A DNA stretch of 64,000 nt, taken from positions 41,208,456 to 41,272,455 of the forward strand of contig CM049318.1 in NCBI GenBank assembly GCA_026874595.1, read 5' to 3'. Shown here piece after piece: positions 26,601 to 38,600 of this stretch (positions within the stretch are counted from its first letter, which is position 1; every line of letters starts with the position of its first letter). The notes under the pieces were generated by a model. That model made no database searches. It saw nothing but the letters and a program-made list of their open reading frames with translations, and was not told the origin of the DNA. A program made the translations under genes and the position numbers. This DNA is from Sipunculus nudus (lineage: Eukaryota; Annelida; Sipuncula; Golfingiida; Sipunculidae).

Positions 26601-29600
26601 TACTTATCACTGAGCCTTATCACTTAATAGGCTGATACAAAAGGGAGTCATATGTCACCAGTGTCACTCACAATTACAGCCACACAGGAAGATGTACCAG
26701 CTGGAGTGGGATGGTTATATATACAAGAAAAATAGAGATGGTCTATAAAATAAGTAATTGTGAACATCCCTGACCTATGACCTTGGCCTTTTGCCCATAT
26801 ATCAACTGGATTCTTTCTAAATGATGGGTAACTACTGACCACTTAAATCTGGTGTAATTACTTGGCAACCAATGGGTGAATAACTTTGACCTGCTACCTT
26901 TAACCTGCTGACCAGCTGACCCAAAAATCAATAAGTTATTTATTCAAGCAAAAAGACCCATAAATATGAAGTTTGAGTCAAACTGAGTGATGCATAGATG
27001 TGGCATATGTGAAAGACTGAAGGTTTGGGTTGAACAGTTACACTTGAAATATGCTCACAAGCATTTAGAACAATTAAATATTGTGACCTTGACCTTTGAC
27101 TTTTTGACCTCAACATCAATAGGCTTCTTCCCTTATTGGTAGGTAAGCCATATATGACAGATGGAAGGTACAGATTGAAAAGTTTGCCTGAAAATGACTC
27201 CACACAAGAAGTGGGTGCTGTGAACTTGACCTTTGACCTCAAAATCAACAGGTCTTTTCCCCTGTTGGCAGAGAAGCGATATCAGTGCTGGAAGGTTTGG
27301 AATGAAAAGTCTAGCTTGAAATGTGTCCACTACCTTTTCAAAGAAGTGGATCCTGTGACCCTGACCTTTGACCTTGTGACCTCAAAATCTATAGGATTCT
27401 TCTCCAACTTAGTAGGTGAGCTATATGTGAAAGATCAAAGAATTGGGATGAAAGGGTTGGCTTAAAATGCATCCACAGGCTTTTCAAAGAAGAGGCTCCT
27501 GTGACCTTGACCTTTGACCTTTTGACCTAAAAAAAATTATGGTTCTTCCCCTGTTGGTAGGTGAGCTGTATGTGAAAGATGGAAGGTTTGGGATGAAAAT
27601 TTTGTCTCAAAGAGTTATTTCTGGGGGGTGCAAACACACCCCATAACTTCGAGAATATAGGTCGCAGTGACCTAATTTCAGGTTTGCAAGGAGATCTTTT
27701 TATAACCTCTAAGACTGCATAGGGTTCATGGCCCTAGCCCCTATGGTTACGATTTGTGCCCTGCTAACGGACGGACGGCCGGCCGGACGGCCGGCCGGAC
27801 GGCCGGCCAGACGGCCGGACGGACAGACGGAAGGACGCCAGACAAAGACCCACCGCTATAGCCCAGCATGACTGAAAGTCAGCTGAGCTAAAAATTATGG
27901 TTCTTCCCCTGTTGGTAGGTGAGCTGTATGTAAAAGATGGAAGGTTTGGGATGAAAATTTTGTCTCAAAGAGTTATTTCTGGGGGGTGCAAACACACCCC
28001 ATAACTTCGAGAATATAGGTCGCAGTGACCTAATTTCAGGTTTGCAAGGAGATCTTTTTATAACCTCTAAGACTGCATAGGGTTCATGGCCCTAGCCCCT
28101 ACGGTTACGATTTGTGCCCTGCTAACGGACGGACGGCTGGCCGGACGGACAGACGGAAGGACGCCGACAAAGACCCATCGCTATAGCCCAGCATGACTGA
28201 AAGTCAGCTGAGCTTAAAATCAAGCTAGCCTAAGATTAGATTAGGATTCTGATCTGGTTAGGCCCAGTTTAAAATCAGTCCACCACAGGATTGTAATCTT
28301 GACTAGCGCAGATTAAAATTTTGATCTGGGCCAGCCCAGTTTAAAATCAGTCCACCACAGGATAATAAACTTAACCAGCCCAGATCAAAATTCTAATCTG
28401 GGCCAGCCCAGTTTAAAATCAGTCCAGACCAGATTTAAATCCTGAAGTCTTCACCACAGGATTTTAATCTGGACTGGCCCAAATCAAAATTTTAATCTGG
28501 GCTGGCCCAGTTTAAAACTGGTCTGGCCCAGATTAGAATTTTGATCTGGACCGGTCCAAATCAAAATTTTGATCTGGGCTGGCCCAGTTTTAAATTGGGC
28601 CAGATTCTAATCTGGGCCTCGACATATATATATATCAGCAATGAACACTGTAGCCAATCCCAGTGGTTGAGTATCAGTGCATTAGGCCGGTGAGGAGCCC
28701 AGGTTGATTCTAACAGAGAAAATACTTGATAGAGTATTGGGGAGAGTACTGGATAAACCTTTTTTTCTGATAATGCCTTTCCTATATGACCCCCCCCCCC
28801 CCCTTATTGGATTGTGAGTGCTTTCATCACCAGGAATGCAGAGAAGACAAGCTATGTAATTAACACAGCTTGTATCTTGACTAGGAGGAACCTGTAGCCC
28901 TGGCCTTCAGCCTGTATAAACCAGTGTTGTTTGCACTAGGCTGTGTTACTTACTGGCCTTCAGCCTGTATAAACCAGTGTTGTTTGCACTAGGCTGTGTT
29001 ACTTACTGGCCTTCAGCCTGTATAAACCAGTGTTGTTTGCACTAGGCTGTGTTACTTACTGGCCTTCAGCCTGTATAAACCAGTGTTGTTTGCACTAGAC
29101 TGTGTTACTTACTGGCCTTCAGCCTGTATAAACCAGTGTTGTTTGCACTAGGCTGTGTTACTTACTGGCCTTCAGCCTGTATAAACCAGTGTTGTTTGCA
29201 CTAGGCTGTGTTACTTACTGGCCTTCAGCCTGTATAAACCAGTGTTGTTTGCACTAGGCTGTGTTACTTACTATCTGCAAATCACAAGGTAACAGACTGG
29301 CACATTCCACAACAGTGTAAACAGGAGAACTCTGTACATAAGAGTCAATAAATTGTATTAAAAGATATAGGCAATTACCTACTTAATTAAACAAATAAAC
29401 ACTGTACATTTTGAGCTTGCACAACAGATCACTTCAGGCAAATGGCCCAGTAATTTGACAGATGGCACTGACAACAACTAACACCATATTAGGAGTATCA
29501 TCTTCATAATTATTATTATCAGGTGTCATCCTCACAATTATTTTGAAGTTTATATTCACGGTTTATTTCAGCATCTGGTAGGTATTTAGAGGCAAAAAAT

Positions 29601-32600
29601 TCAGCTTATTATCTTTAGATACATCATTAGAAATTTGATCAAACTGTGGTATTACATACTTAGTTGGGTCTGCCCCCTGGGACAGAAGGGTATCTGTTAG
29701 AAGTTCATGGCCATAACGGGCTGCGACATGAAGTGGGGTGTTACCTTCTCGGTCCACAAGATCAACTATAGCACCTGCAGACAAAGTTGTAAAGATAAAT
29801 ACAATTACTCTCTGGTCACATAATCACTCTTAAAAGGGTATCAAGACTATATAAATGATAGGAACAAGCTTGAGCTTTTAAGTACATGATTTAGTAATAT
29901 TTCTTAATCACTGCATGGAACTTATAAGCAAATACAAATTTAAAACATTGTTAGAACTTTTTAATCCACTATATTTTTTAATACTACAGTTCCCAGGTTA
30001 ATACCATTCTTCTGTGCACACATATTTGCATTATGAAACCAAATTCTAGTTTACATGGCATACACTAGACGGCAGCACCTTCACCTAAGCATTCAATTTC
30101 AAGACATGCAGAGAGACTTTAAACTGACCATGATGAATGAGTGTTTGAGCTCTCAGACACCTGCCATATAAAGCTGTCATGTGTAGGGGAGTCTTTCCAT
30201 CATGGGTCTGAAAATACAGTGATAAAAGTTCATTCAATATGTCCTGATAAACAACAATAGCAGACAGAAAGGGAAGTACAGGGGAGATCTTCTAAGATAA
30301 CTCTCACAGAACTCCTTGATGAATTCAAATTTCCCATCTGTTTAGGGCAATTTGAACATTGTCAATATAGTATGCCAATGGTAGGTATGGTAAGACTGCA
30401 AAATCAGATATATGACTGTGGTAGATTCTCTTTAAATATACTTGTTATACACCTGTTGTACTATAACTAATGCTGAATGAAACCCATGTCAGGTATATGG
30501 TACTATTCTTTTTTTTCTGGTTTTAAGTTCCATAATAATCTTCCTTTAATCATGTAGAGTATATTTTGCTCACCTTGGTATTTGTGTTGGCTCCCTGACT
30601 GACCAGAAGTTCCAGGCACAGAGCACCATGAGTAGAAGCTGCTGCATAATGCAAGGATGTCTGTATAAAAGAGAAGAACAAATATGCAACTCTAAAAGTT
30701 ATCAGGTTCACAAAAATTTACATTTTGGCTGATTTGATCTTGTAGATTCTGACCTTGTCAAACAGCATGGTTGAAACTACTTGTATGTCAAATTTGAGGG
30801 GAAAATCTTCTGTACACCAGTACCCGCTGTGAGGGGACACCGAGATGAGCGGACACCTTCAATGTACGGACACTAAGCCAATATCCTGACCAGTTTCCCG
30901 TTAAAACTTACCTGTCTTGAGCGGACACCTGCTAAACGCGGACAGGGACAGATATAATTGGTTGCAAAACCCTCTCATGAACGGACAGCAGTGTAAGAAA
31001 CCCGAACGGACACAACTCACGGAGCTCATATTCGGTGCACTGCCAAGTGCAGTTTACGGATCAGCGAACACTGGAGCACTGGGGAACATTGTGCGGACAT
31101 CATTAACTTGACAGCACGGGCGATCGAGCACGACCACACCGTAATTGTGATTCATGATTAATTAGTTTGGATTAATCCTTTGATGGTGTAAAATCAACCG
31201 AGTATGTATCCCAACATGTTAAGTTTGTGAACTGCTCAGCAAACAATTAACATTCAGTCTTTGAGCTCGCGAGTAACGCCTCGACGGGTGCGATAAATAA
31301 GCAAGGTTGACAACACGTGCAGGCTGTCTGGGGCACTTCAAAGTAAACGTGTCCGTAGTTAATTCAAAATTGAACTGGCTAATTTCAGCATAATTTTGCT
31401 GAATAAAAAAAAACTAAAAACATTACATTTGCCGCTGCCTCAAATGTCCATATTCCCGTTACTGTATATTAGTCGAATGCTGCGTATTATCCATATAAAT
31501 AGCGATCGTATCAACCAAGTGGAGAGACAACGGCTCACCACGCACTAAAAATTCCTAATTAATAGTGGTATCATACAAGCTGAATAAATTGTAAACAAAA
31601 AATCTTTGTTGTTTTTATATATCTGTACCATTTTTGTGTGAAATAACCCTGAAAACGATCCACCTGATACATGATCATCGATGAGTTTTGTGATAGCTCT
31701 TTACTTCAACGGTGGCGGCACCAGACGGTAAAATAGTTCACTAAACCCGCATGTCCAGGGTCCCAGGTTTAAGTACGTTTCTATTTTAACTTTTAATTAC
31801 TTAAACATGCATTTTGTGGTACGTAACATGGTATACCCCCTAAACTGGTTAAAATTTCAGGTAAGCTATGCACTAATGAGTAATAAACTGAGTAACTGTT
31901 AATTAGCTGTTTGTATTCAGGAAAGCCACGCACGAACGAGTAATAAACCAAGTGACAGATAATTAATGCCATATCACGGTTTGTATTCATAACAGGATAA
32001 ACATGCTCTTCAAAGGCTAATAATTACGTCGTCAAAGGATTAGCGGTCTTTGATAATTGTATAAACAACAACATAGGTTTAACTGAGCCGGACAAACCGT
32101 GACTAAATCTTTGCTTGACTGACCAGCTGACGAGATCAAGGGCTGATGTTGGCTATAAATCCCCGTGGATTTCTGCAAATGATCACAATCTCACTACGAC
32201 CTGCTCTATGCGATTACTGATTACGAATTTACGATGGCAGCGAGAGACGGCAAGAGAAAGATACTGACGTTAGATCAACGGGTTCAAGTGCTACAGAAGC
32301 TGGATGAGGGAAAATCACTCCGCACCTTGGCGACAGAATTCAATTGTGGGAAGACGCAAATAAGCCGCAACAAGGCCGACAGAGACCAAATCATGAGTGA
32401 ATGGCAAGCGGGCACCAGAGCTGACTTGAAATATTACAAGCGGCGAAAGACCAATTATGACGACCTGAACACACTGGTGTTTGAGTGGTTCTGTGATGCA
32501 AGGGCCAAGGACCTCCCTGTCAGTGGACGCCTGATACAAGAAAAGGCGCTGCTACTTTCGGTGGAGATGGGACACGACGACTTCACAGCATCGAATGGCT

Positions 32601-35600
32601 GACTTGAGGCTTGGCTAAAACGGCACAGCATTTTCTTGGCAACTTTGAGTGGTGAGGCAGCTGGCGTCAACCCGACAGTTATTGACAGCTGGACTGAGCG
32701 TCTACCAGAGCTACTGAGAGGCTACAGCATGGAAGATGTTTACAATGCCGACGAGACCGGCCTATTCTTCTGTGCCTTGCCAAAAAGATCCATGGTGTTG
32801 AAAGGAGATGAGAGAAAGGGAATCAAGACAGCGAAAGACCGCATTACGGCTCTGCTAGCCTGCTCTGCCACCGGCCACAAGCTGCGACCCCTGGTTATCG
32901 GCTGATCAAAGAAACCAAGGTGTTTCAACGGAGTCGACATGAGCCTTCTGCCAGTGACGTACCGAGCGAATTCCAAAGCCTGGATGACGTCCGTCCTGTT
33001 TGAAGAGTGGCTGGTGCGACTGAACAACACAATGAACGATCAAGACAGAAACATCCTTCTCCTGGTAGACAACTGTGGAGCCCACCCGCATCTCCAACTG
33101 TCCAACATCAAGCTGGTGTTTCTGCCTCCTAACACGACGTCCCGGCTTCAGCCCTGTGATGCCGGCATCATAGCCGCTGTCAAGGCAACCTATAGGAAGC
33201 GGCTAATGAGACACGTCCTTGCCCACATGTCTGATGCAGAGACTGCCACCGAGTTGGCCAAGTCGATCACAGTGAGGGATGCGGTGAGCTGGCTGCATCT
33301 TAGCTGGAACAGCCTCCCTGCCAGCACCATCAGCAAGTGCTTTGCAAAGTGTGGAATTACAGCAGAGGAAGTCCCCCAAGCATCCAGTGAGATAGATACG
33401 GTTCCTGCACAGCTCCCCAGCAGTGAGATGCAGCAGTACAGCCAGCTACTGGATGGGATGTCCTGGGATGAGTTTGTGGCCATGGACTCCACAACAGCCA
33501 CCACTGCTAGCCCGGATGGTTTCAACAAGGACTTGCTGGCAAGAGCTCGTGGAGATGCACCAAAAGAAAACAGCGAGTCTGAGGATGAGGAGTCCAGTGC
33601 ACTTTCCCACGCATCAACTCGTCAACGGCTCTGGCCTACATCAAGGACATGAGCAACTTTGCCTTAGGGACAGGTGATGCTGAGATCATAGAGCAAAGCG
33701 CCAGGCTGCAGTCACTGCTTGTCGACTACAGTGTTAAACAGGCATGTGCAGCAAGACAGAGCTGCTTAACCAACTACTTTACCAAACTGACGAAGAGATG
33801 ACTTTTATAATGATATTTCTGTATAAATTACATGTATATATGTTCATTTTGTCCATGTAAATATAGTGTTATGAACCATGTAAATATGTTACTTTTCATG
33901 TGTATTTATTGTCTATGTAAATATGTTATTTTTTATGTGTATTTATTGTCTATGTAAATATGTTATTTTTTATGTGTATTTATTGTCTATGTAAATATGT
34001 TGATTTCATTTATTATTCAGGAATAAATTTATTTTCTGTACCTGTGTTTCTTTTGTTATTTAGTTAACTCTCAATATTCAATCACCCCCCCCCCCCCCCA
34101 ATCCCAACATCCCCGTCCAGATGTCCTCACCTCTGATGAAGGGACACCTGCAATGTAGGGACACTTTGGCCATATCCCACAGGTGTCCCCTCACGACAGG
34201 TTCTGGTGTACTTCAAAACAATTAATCTAGATTTCAACAGATTTGAAGAAAAAATAAGTAGTTCTTCAAAAGTTATAGAGGTCATAATTATCCTCAAATT
34301 CTACAGATCTGACCTTGAAGATTGAGGTCATGGTCATCAGTTTTCAAACTCACCTGAGAACATGGCAGAAACAACTGGTGTGTCAATTTTGAAGAAAATA
34401 TGCAGTATTTCAAAAGATATGATGGTCATTATAACCAAGGATTTGGCAAAATTGACCCTGAAGATACACTAGATTTCAAACTAATCCAAAAACCTTCTGG
34501 AAACAACTGTGTGTCAAATTTGAGGGAAAAATCTGAACAGTATTTCTGAAGTTATGAGGGAAATTATGAGGGAAAAAAATATGCAAAAATATGGCCTAGA
34601 AAATCAAGGTGAAGGTCACAAGTTTTTCAGCTCCTCCCAGATTTTGGTAGAAATTTGTTTCAAATTCCAAAACATCTTAATTCCTTACCATGAGGTACAC
34701 AAGCATAAAAGCACACTCACCAGGCCTTTTTGGTTGACATTGTTAATGGCAGCCCTATACAAGAGGAGTTCCCGGGCTGCAACATCCTGGCCATTCAGAC
34801 ATGTGATGTGGAGGGGTGTGTTACCAAAGGCATTGACAGCATCCACTTCAACCCCCAACTCCAACAGCAGTTTGACTACACTGATTTGTCCACTTGCACA
34901 GGCCGCATGCAGGGGCGTGTACATCTGTGAGTATGGAAGTTATATTTATATACATAAAAGTATAAATGTCCACACTATAGACCAAGTACACTAGAAATAT
35001 CTCTCTTATTTCACAAAAAAAAATTATCTCAACATAAATACTAGCTTGCATTCACACTGCTCCAGAGAAAGTTGTATTTGTTGTGGAGCAAACTTCATGA
35101 TCTGTCTTGGTTTAATTTTATCTTGGCACTGTGCTGACTAGCATGTGTGTCTTCATTATGTCACAGGATATATTTGGTTGAGTGATTTTGGCATGAAAAA
35201 AATAGCATGGCCCCTGATCAATGTGTTTGGAAACACAAAAGCAGCAACTTACAATATTCCATTCTAACCTCCTGATAAAATTTGTGGCAACTTGTAGATG
35301 CCAGCCAAGTTATGTCTGAATAAGATATATAGGGAATTAAGGATGATTATAAATATCTGGAAGACCAGTGATGGAGCCAATCTTAGTGTCTGTGGAAGGT
35401 AATAAACTGACTATACTCCATTCGACTATCCCTGTCCACCTGATTTTTTGTGATAACTTTTATACAATGCAATAAAGCTAACCTTTTCTGGCCACATGGG
35501 AAAATCAGACAATTGTGAAGATGATCTAACAGCGAAATAATCCGCTTCCATGTGTGGATTCCATATAATTACTTTAGAAAGAAATATGACATAACAGATT

Positions 35601-38600
35601 TACAGTCTTGTGACATATCAGTGATGACAGAAACTGACAGTCTTACACTACAGTAGAACCTCAAATATCCAAATGCTTTAGGGGGACATAAAATTTGTTG
35701 GATAATTGTATCCGCCAAAACAGAGTTTTGCGGATACTATGTTTTCAGCTGCACGCCGCCGCCGCCGCGTAGGTTTCCGGAGAACTCCTCCGTAACCGCT
35801 GGGTGGAATTTTACGAAACCCAGGATTCTGTTCGGGTCACATGTGAACTGCTGCGCCCCGATTTTGTTTTGACCTCTGACCTTTCCTCTGCGCTCTGCGT
35901 CCGTTTGTGCGTCTGTTTCCACACATAAACCCACATATCTCGGGAACCGTTTGACGGATCAGGAAAATTTTTTTGCACAAATGTAGCCCTTGGAGAGCTT
36001 TATAACATACACAAAAAATGGTGGCGCCACCTGCAACCATGTCTGCACAGTGTCCATCTGTTCGTCTGCCTTGGGTTAAAATCACTCATATCTCTGCAGT
36101 GACTTGACTAATTCACCTGAAATTTGGCATGCGTATACATCCTGGATAGCTTTTCTGATTTTGTGACAGGTGGCGCCACCTACATTCACGTTTACGCTGC
36201 AGACATCCAAGCTCATATCTGGGGAACTGTTTGAGGGATCAGGAAAATTTTTTTGCACAAATGTAGCCCTTGGAGAGCTTTATAACATACACAAAAAATG
36301 GTGGCGCCACCTGCAACCATGTTTGCACAGTGTCCATCTGTTTGTCTGCCTTGGGTTAAAATCACTCATATCTCTGCAGTGACTTGACTAATTCACCTGA
36401 AATTCGGCATGCGTATACATCCTGGATAGCTTTTCTGATTTTATGACAGGTGGCGCCACCTACATTCACGTTTACGCTGCAGACATCCAAGCTCATATCT
36501 CGGGAACCGTTTGACCGATCAGGAAAATTTTTTTGCACAAATGTAGCCCTTGGAGAGCTTTATAACATACGCAAAACTGGTGGCGCCACCTACAGCCATT
36601 TTTGCACAGCTCCTGTCTGTTTGTCTGCCATGGGATAAAATCACTCATATCTCGACAGTGGTTTGACATATCTGGCTAAAATTTTGCAGGTTTATACATC
36701 CCCGACAGCTCTCTTGATTTTATGACAGGTGGAGCCACCTGCATTCTAGTTTATGCAGCAGACATCCAAGCTCATATCTTTGGAACCGTTTGACCGATTG
36801 GGCCAAAGTTTTGCATGTGTATAGTTCTCACATAGCTCTTTATCATACGCAAAACTGGTGCCGTCACCTGCAACCATTTTTGCTCAGCATCCATCTGATT
36901 GTCTGCCACGTGCTAAAATCACTCATATACATGTAGTGGTTTGACTTATCTGCCTTAAATTTTGCATATGTATACAACTGGCACGGCTTTCTTGATTTTG
37001 TGGTAGGGGGGGCAACCTTCATACACAATTTGGCTGCAGACATCCATGCTAATATGCAACACTTCACTCTATTTCCCCTTGCCACTTAATCCATGCCTCA
37101 CTTCACCCGTTCCACTCTGATTTAGGCGGATACACGTAGTCGCTTGTCGACTACCCGTATTCTAGTTGAGGTTATGGATATGTGAGGTCAGACATTTTTA
37201 AAACAAGTATACTGCATATCCTTATGAACCCTCAGTTAATAAGCTTATCCTGACATAAAGTAACATTATCTCATCTGATCATGTTTTTCATTATTAATCC
37301 TATTTCTTTTCAATAGCGGCAAAGCACTTAATAGAGCTAAATTTTTGGAAAAAAGAGATAAGAAAATTTGAGGATCTACTATACATACATTTGATGATTA
37401 GTAGTGATATGGCCACTTGAACTGACATCATTTTTGGTGAAGTGGAATATACAGGTCCCAGCGTCCCAAAGTAATTATATTTATTTCATGCTTATTTAAA
37501 TTATCATAAATCGCCAAATTACTTTCTTTGATAACAGATAATTTAAAGTACCAAACAAAATATATTTGAAAGAAATATCCCAAAAAATAGGTGAACAGGG
37601 GTGTTGAAAATACAACATGTTTAGGAGCAGAACCTGTGCAATTTTCAGATTTATGAAGGATAGATTCTGAAAAGGAAACTTAATTTATAACATTAAGTAA
37701 CACTGCTAAAGGTACAGATTTAATTTTGACTTTTGCAAACTGCAAAAGCATCATCCAGCTTTCATTCTAACAAGGGACCTATGGGTCACGGCGCTCAGCT
37801 GTTATATAAGATAAAAAAATATGATTTTGAAATGAGGCACATGCTGGTTTTGTGTGGAAATAAATATAAGCTGTATTATGAGTTGTTAGTGTTAAGCTTA
37901 TGTATGATTTTGATAGTTTCTTTGGAGACAGGGAAGAGATTGATTTCATTTATTTTATTAACAAATGGAGTGCCACTGTCATACAGATTTTGACTTGGCC
38001 ATATAACTGATAAGCAGCACATATAAGATAAAGAGTTTAACTATTTATTAAAATTTAATAACAAATATTGTTCCAAATATAATTTTTATTAAAAATAATA
38101 AGAGAATCATATGATTTTTTTAATAAAATATAACTGAAATGATTATTAAAATAATATTATAGAATATATTCATGAATGCATTCATGAATACATTTTGAAA
38201 GTATTTGCACTGGTATTCAAATACTTTCATTTTTACCTGAATTCCCATTCTTATGCAAGAAATTTTATAATGGCATGTCTGGTATTTATTCAGTTTTAGC
38301 CAAACAATGATGTTGAGAATCCAGAATATAAACAAAGGACCCATGGGTCACGACAGCCAGCTTAGGTTTGAAATTTTTGCAAATGCAAAATATGAAAAAT
38401 ATTCTATTGTAATGTTTTTTATTTATATAAGCATATGAGAAGCTAAGAGGAAAGGGCCCTCCTACTTGGTTATAGTAAAGTTCTCAATATATGATTGCAA
38501 ACTAATACTCTGACAAGACTGTCATGAAGAAAAACAGTAAAAGTTTTGAGATACTGTGATGCATAAGAAAAATTTGCAGAAGGACAGGCAAGTGGACAGA

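Larger units (their letters stand above)
21706..28624. mobile_element. Foldback-like element with long palindromic terminal repeats
   Basis: Inverted ends start TGTCGAGGCCCAGATTAGAA and run about 330 bp on the left (21706-22040) and 410 bp on the right (28213-28624). Each arm is itself made of short palindromic units of the type GGCCCAGATTAAAA...TTTTGATCTGGGCC. Both ends abut TA-rich sequence, so the target duplication cannot be read. Inside are an AT-rich stretch, two tandem 2.1-kb copies and a duplicated tail. No transposase is seen. It may be one mobile unit or palindromic repeats that grew around older insertions. Confidence 0.75.
21654..29659 (-). other. Intron 9 (8.0 kb)
   Basis: Most is the foldback-like structure (21706-28624) with its cargo; then a (C)14 tract at 28790-28803 and the 53-bp minisatellite. 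22046-23320 is AT-rich without recognisable content. Confidence 0.9.
30815..34208 (+). mobile_element. Complete pogo/Tigger-type (Tc1/mariner superfamily) transposon
   Basis: 3394 bp. Inverted ends begin CACCAGTACC (left) and CACCAGAACC (right, reverse complement) and share GTGAGGGGACACC. TA flanks both ends (30813-30814 and 34209-34210). The flanking repeat has an unoccupied relative at 2104-2128 (ctgcagTActtcaaaag), which shows the TA was duplicated. Subterminal short repeats (gcggacacc, cggacac) occur at 30850-31020. A polyadenylation-like AATAAA lies at 34022-34027. About 1.4 kb of non-coding sequence precedes the transposase. Confidence 0.93.
30661..34720 (-). other. Intron 6
   Basis: Carries the Tigger/pogo transposon (30815-34208) inserted in an old repeat (30715-30814 plus 34209-34600). 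Apart from the transposon no coding sequence is seen. Confidence 0.9.

Noticed and set aside
23906-27465. Paired reading frames (84, 64, 62, 102, 65 and 109 residues)
   Set aside because: They recur at exactly the 2.1-kb duplication offset, lack any family signature, and fall in non-coding repeats.
32315-33528. Minus-strand frames opposite the transposase
   Set aside because: They are antisense to a clear transposase and have no signature of their own.
36170-36638. Twin frames starting [17 protein letters not shown]
   Set aside because: They start in the GGTGGCGCCACC palindrome of the D unit and repeat every 280 bp.
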